Source: Flavobacterium sp. Leaf82
GTDB lineage: Bacteria; Bacteroidota; Bacteroidia; Flavobacteriales; Flavobacteriaceae
NCBI RefSeq assembly: GCF_001422725.1
Contig: NZ_LMMA01000033.1
Span: 124,001 to 188,000, forward strand
Direction: 5' to 3'
Length of the DNA: 64,000 nucleotides
The notes under the pieces were generated by a model, which worked only from the letters and a program-made list of their open reading frames with translations, was not told the DNA's origin and searched no databases. Both the position numbers and the translations under genes were made by a program. Position 1 is the stretch's first letter. Each line of letters opens with the position of its first letter. Shown in pieces: positions 53,213 through 60,505 of the stretch.

Positions 53213-53255
53213 AACTCACTTATTTACAAAGTAATTATTTGTAAATAAGTGAGTT
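53213..53255 (-). terminator. Long hairpin terminator after the 53304 gene
   Basis: AACTCACTTATTTACAAA and TTTGTAAATAAGTGAGTT form an 18-bp stem with a 7-nt loop; on the minus strand TTTT follows. The gene stop lies 49 nt upstream. Confidence 0.8.
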
Positions 53256-53303
53256 GTATTTTTATAATATGGCAACTAAAATATGAGTATAAGTAGTTTA
53301 AAA

Positions 53304-53513
53304 TCAATCTTCCCAACCACAAAGTGTGAGTCCTAGACCTTGTGCTTGCTTAAGAGATGTTTTTACCGTTCCGTGATTACAAGACGATAAACCGCGGCAA
53401 TTTTCATTAAAATGATATTTTTTTGCACCGGTTGATCCGCAGATATAAACTTTGGTTTCCGGTGGATGAAAAGAGGTCAGAAAAACAAATAGAAGTAGTA
53501 ATGTATATTTCAT
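53304..53513 (-). CDS. Small exported Cys-rich protein, unknown function
   Basis: The 69-residue protein has a signal peptide (KYTLLLLFVFLTSF) and a mature part VYICGSTGAKKYHFNENCRG then LSSCNHGTVKTSLKQAQGLG and LTLCGWED. The pattern YHxxxxCRGLSxCxHG and a terminal CGW resembles small Ada-like metal-binding domains seen in competence or nuclease proteins. Four Cys and two His suggest a zinc knuckle or disulfides. It follows the 53522 lipoprotein by 8 nt, so the two form an operon. Confidence 0.8.
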   Translation of the reverse strand: MKYTLLLLFVFLTSFHPPETKVYICGSTGAKKYHFNENCRGLSSCNHGTVKTSLKQAQGLGLTLCGWED

Positions 53514-53521
53514 AACGTTTT

Positions 53522-53932
53522 TTATTTGACAATTAATTGATATTCATTTCCATTTTTATCGCATGCTTTTAATTTGCCGTATGAAACCCATTCGGTATTA
53601 ATTTCAACATCAGCAATAGTATCGCCAATCAAAATTCCGGCACCGTATTTTCCCTGTACATTGATATTCCCGCAAACCGAATCGCCTTTGATGTTGATTC
53701 CTTTTACATCATAATTATATTCATAATGTCCCGGATTTCCGGTTCTGTATTCATATTGATACGTGGTGTTTACATGATACGTTTTTGCTTCTTCTGCTGT
53801 AATTGTTTTACGATCATCAGGCGTAATTACTTGTTTATATAATGAATTAATTTGCGGTAGAGGAGGAGCAGAAGCTCTTTTGCAGGAAAGTGTTACAAGT
53901 AATAAAAATAGAATAGAGTAGTTTTTTTGCAT
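53522..53932 (-). CDS. Small lipoprotein, unknown function
   Basis: This protein of 136 residues starts at 53930-53932 (MQKNYSILFLLLVTLSC, lipobox Cys 17); an upstream in-frame start adds 19 polar residues without a signal. The mature part has YQYEYRTGNPGHYEYNYDVK and YGKLKACDKNGNEYQLIVK and looks beta-rich. Its promoter carries the 24-bp motif shared with the TerB operon. Confidence 0.75.
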   Translation of the reverse strand: MQKNYSILFLLLVTLSCKRASAPPLPQINSLYKQVITPDDRKTITAEEAKTYHVNTTYQYEYRTGNPGHYEYNYDVKGINIKGDSVCGNINVQGKYGAGILIGDTIADVEINTEWVSYGKLKACDKNGNEYQLIVK

Positions 53933-54111
53933 AGGCTTTTTAGAATAAATTTTAAATCTGTAATTGGTGTTTTTTGGTATCTGTAACAAATAATTGTAAC
54001 AGGAATTCAGGTCTTAAATCTAATTAGAAATATGTTCTTTTAAATGCGTATTAATACTTGATTTTACCTTTAGTCATTTTAAAAAAATGACAGTTTCCAG
54101 TAATTATTTTT

Positions 54112-54157
54112 CAAATGTAAAACCAATACAAATCAGTATTTTATGGAAATCCATAAT
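54112..54157 (-). promoter_or_regulatory. Promoter of the 53932 gene with shared 24-bp motif, copy 1
   Basis: On the minus strand a -7 box TACATTTG lies at 54112-54119. Upstream at 54134-54157 is a 24-bp motif whose core ATGGATTTCCAT (54143-54154) is an inverted repeat. The same 24 bp, with one change, lies at 57443-57466 before the TerB-like operon. Confidence 0.6.
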
Positions 54158-54202
54158 AACAGAAAGTTTTAAAGAAAGTTTTTTGAATATTTTTATAAAT
54201 GG

Positions 54203-54231
54203 AAAAAAGAGGACATTAATTTCCTCTTTTA
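54203..54231 (-). terminator. Intrinsic terminator after the VWA-like lipoprotein operon
   Basis: On the minus strand AAAAGAGGA, AATTAATG, TCCTCTTTTTT; a 9-bp stem with U-run, 23 nt after the gene stop. Confidence 0.85.
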
Positions 54232-54254
54232 AACGTATAAAACTGATGTGATTT

Positions 54255-55157
54255 TTATTCCTTGTCTAGAATAAAATCCTTGATAATATTTTCCATATTT
54301 GATGGCAAATCAGCATTTTTAATTTCAAAATGGCTTATTTTCATTTCGGTAAACCATTTTGTCCAATATTCACGGATTACTTTTTCTTCGTACGGATTGT
54401 TTTTATTGGGGTTAATACCAATTACCAGAACTTCAAGATTCGATAAATCATCGTTTGCTTTAATAAAACCAAAATCCTGATCTTGTAATTTTTTATCCCA
54501 GTCTTTTGTGTTGAGTCCATTTTTTCTAATGAGTTCCGGAGTGATGTATGTTGTACGATTTCCTTCTTTCATTACCGTACTTTCATAAAACAGATATCCG
54601 TCAGTGAGTATAACAAGTATGTTTCGATATTTATTTTCAATGCATTGGTCTTTTACTTTATTGTCAAAAAAGCTCCATATATCTGATCCTACATATTTGT
54701 TGTCTTTTATAGCCGACTCGTATATTTTTGATGTCTTCGATGCATAATCTGAATTGATTGAATTCAATAATTTTTTTGAAGCATTATTTTTATCAATCGT
54801 AATTCTCAAATCCTTAGCAATGGTATTAATTGCCGGATCGAGAGGTTCCGGATTAAAAAACAACTGCATTTTATCATCAATCTGTCTTATTCTTTTTGAT
54901 TTTAAATGTTGCGTAAAAGCTTCAGAAACAGATTTTATATATCCCAAATCCCTTTGGTAATATTCCATAGTGGGGTTAGGATTTTTTTGAAGACTAATTC
55001 TATCCGATAAATCCAGGAGAATACTGATGTTGTAATTTTCTGAAACCGGACTTTTTGCCAACGTTTCTTTTTCTTCTTTCTCTTCAGAATCCTTCTTGCA
55101 CGAAACTGTAGAAACCAGCAATAATGAGATTGCTATTACGGTTAAAATGTTTTTCAT
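54255..55157 (-). CDS. VWA-like lipoprotein
   Basis: The 300-residue protein has a lipobox ending STVSC (Cys near residue 20), an acidic linker, then NISILLDLSDRISLQKNP, a MIDAS-like DxSxx start, followed by YRNILVILTDGYLFY and LEVLVIGINPNKNNPYEE, the strand and motif order of a von Willebrand A domain. It is the last gene of a five-gene operon and would lie on the periplasmic face or outer membrane. Confidence 0.78.
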   Translation of the reverse strand: MKNILTVIAISLLLVSTVSCKKDSEEKEEKETLAKSPVSENYNISILLDLSDRISLQKNPNPTMEYYQRDLGYIKSVSEAFTQHLKSKRIRQIDDKMQLFFNPEPLDPAINTIAKDLRITIDKNNASKKLLNSINSDYASKTSKIYESAIKDNKYVGSDIWSFFDNKVKDQCIENKYRNILVILTDGYLFYESTVMKEGNRTTYITPELIRKNGLNTKDWDKKLQDQDFGFIKANDDLSNLEVLVIGINPNKNNPYEEKVIREYWTKWFTEMKISHFEIKNADLPSNMENIIKDFILDKE

Positions 55158-55162
55158 ACTTA

Positions 55163-56431
55163 TTAATTTTTAGAATAAATCAAATGTTGAAAATCAGGAT
55201 CGATGAGGTTTAATTTGCTTAAATGTTCTTCTGAAAAAAGATCGCAATTTTGTAATAACTCCGTTTTTTCGGTGTGAGGTAAAGCAATTTCAGTATTAAT
55301 TGCCTGAAACCATCCTTCTTTATATTGATGATGATAATGCAGATATTCTTTTACAGGAAACACAAAACCGTCAATTTTAGATTGTAATTCAGATATTTTT
55401 CCTGTTATGGTTACTATTTGCTGTTTAAAATCATTGACCTTGTTGATGTAATCTGTTTTTAGTTTTTCGAGATCAAGAAGGTTTTCTTTTTTACCTCTAA
55501 TAAATGCCCTGATTTTATCGATGTTTTCAAATTCTTTCATCACAAAATCAAAAACAAGTCCCCAGATAATATAAACCACAAATCCGGCAAATATGATCAT
55601 CCAAAACTCAGCTTCGCCCAATGCGATATTCAAATTATAAGGTGCAGAATCTGTAGTTTTGTTAAATTCATATATTTTCTTTTCGATTTGATATGCTAAA
55701 AGAGCATCAAACAGAAATGTTGTAACAAATAGGGCAATCATTCTGAAGACGTTTTTAATACCTTTTCCTTTTTGCACCATATGTATTACGTAGCCTAAAC
55801 CCATAAATACAAACGGAATCGTAATTACCAAAACACCTTCAAGCCAGCTTGCCTTAAAAGAATTGGTCAACGCATTTGCATCAAAAATTGCAGCGGTTAA
55901 ACTATCATTTGCAAATTCTTTGAAAAAAGCAGAATAAGATGCCGAAATGTAAAACACCAATACATAAAGCGTTATAGGAAGCAACAAAAATAAACCAATA
56001 TAAAATTGTGCTTTTAAGCCCTTTCCGTCTTCGATTCCGTATTTATCAGGATTGCGTTTTACCTCGATAATTTCATTTTTGATCTGGTCGATTTCATCCG
56101 TAATATCCTGTTCTTTTTTCTCGTATATGCCTATTGCGGCTTCAGATTTTTTAAGCTCGGTTCTGTTTTTTTCCTGTTCCTCCTTATAAGGTTGTTTTAA
56201 TCTGTCTTGCTCCAGTTTTTGTTTTCGGCACTGATCTTCAAAACTCATATATAAGTTTTGCAGACACGCTTTTAGAACAATTGGTTTTCCGGTTGCTTTT
56301 ATCGATGCAGCAAATCCGCTTTGATAATACGTTATTCTGATTTGTTCTCTGTCTTCTTCATTTTCGTCTAAAGTTTTGATTTGAGAATCCTCTGTTTTTT
56401 TTAAACTGAATAGTTGTGATAGTGGTTTCAT
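55163..56431 (-). CDS. Multi-pass membrane protein with coiled coils, unknown function
   Basis: The 422-residue protein has an N-terminal Lys/Glu-rich coiled coil (about residues 65-140, IYEKKEQDITDEIDQIKNEI), four or five membrane spans between residues 140 and 300 (LKAQFYIGLFLLLPITLYVL, GVLVITIPFVFMGLGYVIHM, FWMIIFAGFVVYIIWGLVFD), a second coiled coil and a hydrophilic C-terminus. No family motif is recognised. It lies between the TerB-like and VWA-like genes with gaps of 3 and 5 nt, so these three are certainly co-transcribed. Confidence 0.8.
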   Translation of the reverse strand: MKPLSQLFSLKKTEDSQIKTLDENEEDREQIRITYYQSGFAASIKATGKPIVLKACLQNLYMSFEDQCRKQKLEQDRLKQPYKEEQEKNRTELKKSEAAIGIYEKKEQDITDEIDQIKNEIIEVKRNPDKYGIEDGKGLKAQFYIGLFLLLPITLYVLVFYISASYSAFFKEFANDSLTAAIFDANALTNSFKASWLEGVLVITIPFVFMGLGYVIHMVQKGKGIKNVFRMIALFVTTFLFDALLAYQIEKKIYEFNKTTDSAPYNLNIALGEAEFWMIIFAGFVVYIIWGLVFDFVMKEFENIDKIRAFIRGKKENLLDLEKLKTDYINKVNDFKQQIVTITGKISELQSKIDGFVFPVKEYLHYHHQYKEGWFQAINTEIALPHTEKTELLQNCDLFSEEHLSKLNLIDPDFQHLIYSKN

Positions 56432-56434
56432 AAC

Positions 56435-56845
56435 TTAGGAATTTAATTGACTAATAATTTCTTCTTTCTGAATATTTTTTTGAACACAATCAATAAGATA
56501 ACTGGATAAATCATTGATGTTTTCATCCAAAAAATTAAATTTTCGGCAATACTTTTTCAGCATATTTTCTTCATCATCCGTAATCTTTCCATCTGCCCAA
56601 ATGATTCTTGTAAAATCGTACAAGTATTCTATTTTGGTAGTTAAATTTTCCGGTACAATAAACTCTGTACTAATAGGATTTAGAAAAAGCTTATCAAGTT
56701 CCTCTCTCGGAATTCCGCGTTCGTCTGCAAAGTGATATAGCATCTGAAGTTCTAAAACATCAAATTGATCATCAGACAATGCCATTTGATATAATCTTAA
56801 AAAGTGGCTTTTTAGTTCGATAGTCATGTTAGTTGATTCATTCAT
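56435..56845 (-). CDS. TerB-like protein
   Basis: The 136-residue all-helical protein has ALSDDQFDVLELQMLYHFAD near residues 18-37 and FTRIIWADGKITDDEENML near residues 74-92. The pattern ADGxxxxxExxxL is diagnostic of TerB-fold domains, which bind metal or act at the membrane in Ter stress systems. Neighbours are a YidD-like and a membrane coiled-coil protein. Confidence 0.82.
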   Translation of the reverse strand: MNESTNMTIELKSHFLRLYQMALSDDQFDVLELQMLYHFADERGIPREELDKLFLNPISTEFIVPENLTTKIEYLYDFTRIIWADGKITDDEENMLKKYCRKFNFLDENINDLSSYLIDCVQKNIQKEEIISQLNS

Positions 56846-56860
56846 AGTAGGATAATTGTT

Positions 56861-57142
56861 TTAATTGATTAATCTATCTGCGATTTCTTCCCTGTCAATA
56901 ATTAATTGAGAAGGAAGAATCATTTGTATCTGATTGTTAATTGGATTTTTAAAAATTTGAAAGTTTCCTCTGCAATTTTTATATCTAAATTGAAATGCTT
57001 TTAATCCCTTTATTAATCCTTCTTTTTGAGTGACTTCAAAAACATAATTGGAACAGGATTTTTTAAAAATGCATTTTCTCCTTTTAGATTGAGGGATAAA
57101 ATTCCAATACAATCGAATGATGAATAATATCAAATATTTCAT
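56861..57142 (-). CDS. YidD-family protein, atypical location
   Basis: The 93-residue protein has the YidD pattern IIRLYWNFIPQSKRRKCIFK then KSCSNYVFEVTQKEG and LKAFQFRYKNCRGNFQIF. Canonical YidD is encoded between rnpA and yidC; here the gene is in a TerB operon and overlaps its upstream neighbour by 4 nt. It may be a paralogue serving a specific membrane process. Confidence 0.82.
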   Translation of the reverse strand: MKYLILFIIRLYWNFIPQSKRRKCIFKKSCSNYVFEVTQKEGLIKGLKAFQFRYKNCRGNFQIFKNPINNQIQMILPSQLIIDREEIADRLIN

Positions 57143-57372
57143 CTTTTCTGAAAAACAACCATTTGATTATTTGTTGTGTAACCTGGGCGGGCTCCAATTC
57201 CAAAACAGCCGTTATCTGGATGAACAAATGTTGATACACTTTCTAATCTTACATATTCCCAACCTTGATTTGTGAAACTTTTTATCAAGCTTTCAAGTTG
57301 TTCAGCAACATGATTTGAGTTTTCTTTTTTTGCATCAATTGATGCTACGAATGGTACTACTTTGTATTCCAT
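57139..57372 (-). CDS. Small DUF4177-like protein
   Basis: The 77-residue cytoplasmic protein reads MEYKVVPFVASIDAKKENSN then LESLIKSFTNQGWEYVRLES, the YKVxxF...GWExVxxE pattern of DUF4177-like proteins. It is the first gene of the five-gene operon. It may provide a small regulatory subunit; its function is unknown. Confidence 0.75.
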   Translation of the reverse strand: MEYKVVPFVASIDAKKENSNHVAEQLESLIKSFTNQGWEYVRLESVSTFVHPDNGCFGIGARPGYTTNNQMVVFQKR

Positions 57373-57442
57373 AATTTTTAGGTTTTTAAATTATTATTAA
57401 TATTAGAATTTTTAACAATTAAAACTTAAACCTATTTGAAAC

Positions 57443-57466
57443 CAGTATTTTACGGAAATCCATAAT
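57443..57466 (-). promoter_or_regulatory. 24-bp motif before the TerB-like operon, copy 2
   Basis: CAGTATTTTACGGAAATCCA and TAAT follow the same order as 54134-54157, with a single base change (T to C). It lies about 70 nt upstream of the 57372 start. The GGAAATCC core resembles the GGAATTCC units in the array at 60408-60498, so the neighbouring response regulator may bind it. Confidence 0.55.
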
Positions 57467-57492
57467 CAGCAATTTTTTAAATTCAGGCAATA

Positions 57493-57517
57493 AAAAAAAG
57501 CTCCCGAAGGAGCTTTT
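57493..57517 (-). terminator. Intrinsic terminator after the response regulator gene
   Basis: AAAAGCTCC, CGAA-type tetraloop, GGAGCTTTT and T-run on the minus strand, 29 nt after the stop codon. Confidence 0.88.
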
Positions 57518-57545
57518 AAAATTTATAATTCTATGATAATGAGAT

Positions 57546-58214
57546 TTAAATAATCCCCATATCTTTTACGATAGAAACCAAATGAACGGTATTATTTGCT
57601 TTAAAAAAATCTTTCAATTTCGAAAGTCTTTTTTCCATAGCACTTTTGCTATTGGGTTTTACACCCAAGTCTTTAAATATTTGTATGATTTCGTCTTGAG
57701 GCGTTCCGGATGATAAATGTTTTAAAATTTTAATATCGAGATCGTCTATTTCGAAATTGCTTTTTTCCTGCAATGCAGAGGCAACTTCGGGAGAAATATA
57801 TTTTCCTTCAGAGGTAGAAATGAGATTGATTGCTTTCTTTAATTCTTCGATACTTGTTAAACCCTTTAATACAAAACCATCAATATCTGCATTATCAAAA
57901 AGAGATTTAATTCGGTAACTTTTATCTTCTACAGAATAGGCAATGATTTTAATATCAGGTTGTAATTCCCGAACTTTTTGAACCAGTTCGTCACCATTGG
58001 TAATTTTTACTTCTCGATGATCTGTCTTGAAAGAAAGATCACTAATCAATAAATCATAAGGTTCATTTTTATTAATAGCTGCGCGTATTTTCAAAAACGC
58101 ATCATCACAATACTTTGAATGTTGAAACTCAACAATATTTAAATCTTTTAAAACTTGCTCAATTCCTAAACTGATAGCATCAAGATCTTCGGCTATTATT
58201 ACTTTTTTAAACAT
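57546..58214 (-). CDS. Response regulator, NarL/FixJ-like
   Basis: The 222-residue protein has an N-terminal receiver domain (KKVIIAEDLDAISLGIEQVL, DLLISDLSFKTDH with the phospho-Asp near residue 59, IIAYSVEDKSYR, GFVLKGLTSIEELK) and a C-terminal divergent helix-turn-helix (LDIKILKHLSSGTPQDEIIQ, NSKSAMEKRLSKLKDFFKAN). It starts 6 nt after the kinase at 58221, so the two form an operon. It likely binds the phased GGAATT arrays. Confidence 0.9.
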   Translation of the reverse strand: MFKKVIIAEDLDAISLGIEQVLKDLNIVEFQHSKYCDDAFLKIRAAINKNEPYDLLISDLSFKTDHREVKITNGDELVQKVRELQPDIKIIAYSVEDKSYRIKSLFDNADIDGFVLKGLTSIEELKKAINLISTSEGKYISPEVASALQEKSNFEIDDLDIKILKHLSSGTPQDEIIQIFKDLGVKPNSKSAMEKRLSKLKDFFKANNTVHLVSIVKDMGII

Positions 58215-58220
58215 AGGCTT

Positions 58221-59924
58221 TTATTTAGGCAGTGTTATTTTTACTTTGAATCCTTTTTCTGGTTCAGTGTCAAAAGTAATAGTTCCTTTTATGGATAAAA
58301 TACGGTTTTCCATATTTTGCAAACCATTTTTTACAATTTGATCTTTTTCACAACCTTTTCCGTTATCGGTATAATCAATAAAAACTATTTTCCCGTTACT
58401 TTCAAACTTTAAAACAACGATCGAAGCCTGACTATGTTTCTTCATATTGACCATTAACTCTTGTAAAATTCTCTGAATGGTAACCTTTTTAATAGTGTCT
58501 ACTAATTCCCAATTTACTTTTTCGATATTATTAATAATCACGTTTGTATTGCTGCTATTATAAGTCGAAAGCATTTCTTTTAGATTGACTGAATAATTTA
58601 TTCCGGTATCGATACTATTGTTTTCTCTCGAAATTCCGCGAACGCGAGTATAAATATGATTCAGTTTTTGTAGCAAGTTTTCTTTTATTTCCTCTTTGGT
58701 CAAAGATTGCGTTTGCGTAAAAGTCATGGCATTAAAAACATCATTTGCCAACTCGTCATGAATATCTTTCGCAATTCTGGTTTCGGTATCGTAGGCAGTT
58801 TTTATTTTCTCAATCCTGTTTCGGTTTTGGTAATATTTTCTGAGATATAATGATAAAAAGAGTAAAGCAATAAATCCAATTATTAAAAATATTCTTTGGT
58901 ATCTTGCTTCTTGAAGCGATAATTCATTTTCTGCTTTCTCTAAACGCAGTTTTTGGTTTTCGTCTTTTTCTTTTTTAGAATCGTATTTTATTTTGGCAAA
59001 CTTATTTTTAAAGTTATTTCTAATCTTAATAATACTGTCATTTAGATAAACATATTTTTGAGCATATTCTGTAGTATGAATGCTGGATGTATTCGAAATT
59101 AAAAAAGATAATGATTCCAGGCGTTCATCAATACTATGCAATTTTGTAGCAATTTGATATGCCGTTTTCGCATATTGATGAGATTTATCAGGATTTGTTT
59201 TCGAGTAATATTCTGCAAGATGTATATTGCTTTCGATATTACCATACGTATCGGCGATTTTGTTTCTTAGGTTAAAACTATCTTGCATTAATAAAAGTCC
59301 TTTTTCTGATAGCCCTTTTTTAAAATAAGCATAACCTAAATTATCCAAAATTTTTGCTTTGATATAATAATTTTCTTCAGCAAGTTTTTTGTTTACTATA
59401 GACTCCAAAATTTTAATGGCCTCATCATATTTCTTTTGCTCAATAAATACAACGGCAATATTGTTTAACGGATATTGTTTTGATGCTTCGTCTGTACAAT
59501 CTTTTAAAGCTTCTTTGTAATAAAAAATGGCATCATTGTATAACGAAAGTTCTTTATCTGCAATGCCGAACAAATTATTAATAGCCGCACTGTAAATATC
59601 TTTCTTTTTAATATAAGGTAATGCCTCGGTCAGGGTTTCTTTACTGCCATAATAATCGCCATTTATTTGCTGAATGGTAGCCATTTGAGTAAGATTGTAT
59701 GTAATATTACTACTGTCTTTTGTGGATTCGAATGCTATTTTTGATTTATTAAAATAATAAAAAGCACTATTGAAGTTTTTATTTTCCAGATTAGAGATTC
59801 CTTTTTCTCTTAAATTATAGCCTTCTTCTGAGACTGTTTTTTTGTGTATAGATGAAGTCGTTGTTTCTTTGCACGAAAGAAAAATCAGGAAAATAAGGAA
59901 ACAAAAAAACGGGGACCGTAGCAT
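58221..59924 (-). CDS. Lipid-anchored TPR sensor histidine kinase 2
   Basis: This protein of 567 residues starts MLRSPFFCFLIFLIFLSCKE with a lipobox (Cys 18), followed by TPR-type repeats (GYAYFKKGLSEKGLLLMQDS), one membrane span, and a HisKA_3/HATPase domain (IAKDIHDELANDVFNAM, ILQELMVNMKKHSQAS, DYTDNGKG). An in-frame upstream start at 59966 adds residues across the hairpin and is rejected. It is paralogous to the 40799 kinase over its full length and is coupled to a response regulator. Confidence 0.92.
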   Translation of the reverse strand: MLRSPFFCFLIFLIFLSCKETTTSSIHKKTVSEEGYNLREKGISNLENKNFNSAFYYFNKSKIAFESTKDSSNITYNLTQMATIQQINGDYYGSKETLTEALPYIKKKDIYSAAINNLFGIADKELSLYNDAIFYYKEALKDCTDEASKQYPLNNIAVVFIEQKKYDEAIKILESIVNKKLAEENYYIKAKILDNLGYAYFKKGLSEKGLLLMQDSFNLRNKIADTYGNIESNIHLAEYYSKTNPDKSHQYAKTAYQIATKLHSIDERLESLSFLISNTSSIHTTEYAQKYVYLNDSIIKIRNNFKNKFAKIKYDSKKEKDENQKLRLEKAENELSLQEARYQRIFLIIGFIALLFLSLYLRKYYQNRNRIEKIKTAYDTETRIAKDIHDELANDVFNAMTFTQTQSLTKEEIKENLLQKLNHIYTRVRGISRENNSIDTGINYSVNLKEMLSTYNSSNTNVIINNIEKVNWELVDTIKKVTIQRILQELMVNMKKHSQASIVVLKFESNGKIVFIDYTDNGKGCEKDQIVKNGLQNMENRILSIKGTITFDTEPEKGFKVKITLPK

Positions 59925-59941
59925 AAAACTTACTTTCCCCG
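59910..59941 (-). terminator. Terminator-like hairpin enclosing the start codon of histidine kinase 2
   Basis: On the minus strand CGGGGA-AA-GTA, loop AGTTTTATGC, TAC-GG-TCCCCG, followed by seven T. The ATG is in the loop, as in copy 1. The 5' arm is noncoding, so its conservation is not explained by protein constraint. Confidence 0.75.
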
Positions 59942-59975
59942 AATTTACTAATTTATTATATATCAACCAGTATTC

Positions 59976-60149
59976 TTAGTCTGGTTTTTTTGGTGGTGGA
60001 ATCGGTATAACAGCATCGCCGGGACCATCGGCATATGTTGGTACTGTAGGTTTAACTTCTTTTTTAACCTCATCGTATTCATCAGCTGTGCAAGAAACAA
60101 CAGTTGTACTCAATAGCGCAAACGCTCCCAATATAAATAACTTTTTCAT
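59976..60149 (-). CDS. Small lipoprotein with YADGPGD tail, copy 2
   Basis: A 57-residue ORF reads MKKLFILGAFALLSTTVVSC (lipobox Cys 20), then TADEYDEVKKEVKPTVPT, then YADGPGDAVIPIPPPKKPD. It is the counterpart of copy 1 and is easily overlooked because of its length. The first half after Cys is acidic and the tail is rich in Pro and Gly. It precedes kinase 2 by 51 nt. Confidence 0.82.
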   Translation of the reverse strand: MKKLFILGAFALLSTTVVSCTADEYDEVKKEVKPTVPTYADGPGDAVIPIPPPKKPD

Positions 60150-60234
60150 GTTTTTATAATTTTAAAAGTAAGCATGAGTATTGCCGTCCGGAGTTCATCC
60201 GGATCTTGTTAAAGCAATAATCATTTCGTGTTTT

Positions 60235-60298
60235 GGGAAGTGAAGTGCGTAGAACTATAAGAGGTTGATTTATACTTCCCGGATAAATCTTGTCTTAC
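60235..60298 (-). promoter_or_regulatory. Conserved 5' leader with predicted H-type pseudoknot, copy 2
   Basis: On the minus strand the four segments are GTAAGAC (60292-60298), GGGAAGTA (60273-60280), CTCTTAT (60257-60263) and ACTTCCC (60235-60241). Segments 1 and 3 pair over 6 bp, including one G-U, and segments 2 and 4 over 7 bp. The arrangement and leader length (about 220 nt) equal those of copy 1. Confidence 0.6.
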
Positions 60299-60374
60299 GG
60301 TTTTCCGTACTTTTAATTGAACTAGTTTTGTATTTTTGTTTTAATTCGATATCGAATAAGAACTAATTCTGAAG

Positions 60375-60498
60375 CAAAGGAACAACGCTTATGAGCCTGT
60401 TTTGATAGGGAATTCCGGGAATTCCGATGTATTTTTTGAAGTCCTGAGAATTCCGTAGAAGTCCTTGAAAATCCAATTACGAAATCCTTAAAATTCCG
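60375..60498 (-). promoter_or_regulatory. Promoter and phased GGAATT repeat array of module 2
   Basis: A -7-like TTCCTTTG lies at 60375-60382. The array 60408-60498 holds GGAATT, GGATTT, GGATTT, GGACTT, GGAATT, GGACTT, GGAATT and GGAATT units on the minus strand; four consecutive ones start exactly 10 nt apart. The array ends 8 nt before the start of the divergent 60506 gene, so it may control both directions. Confidence 0.6.
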
Positions 60499-60505
60499 CA
60501 AGCGT

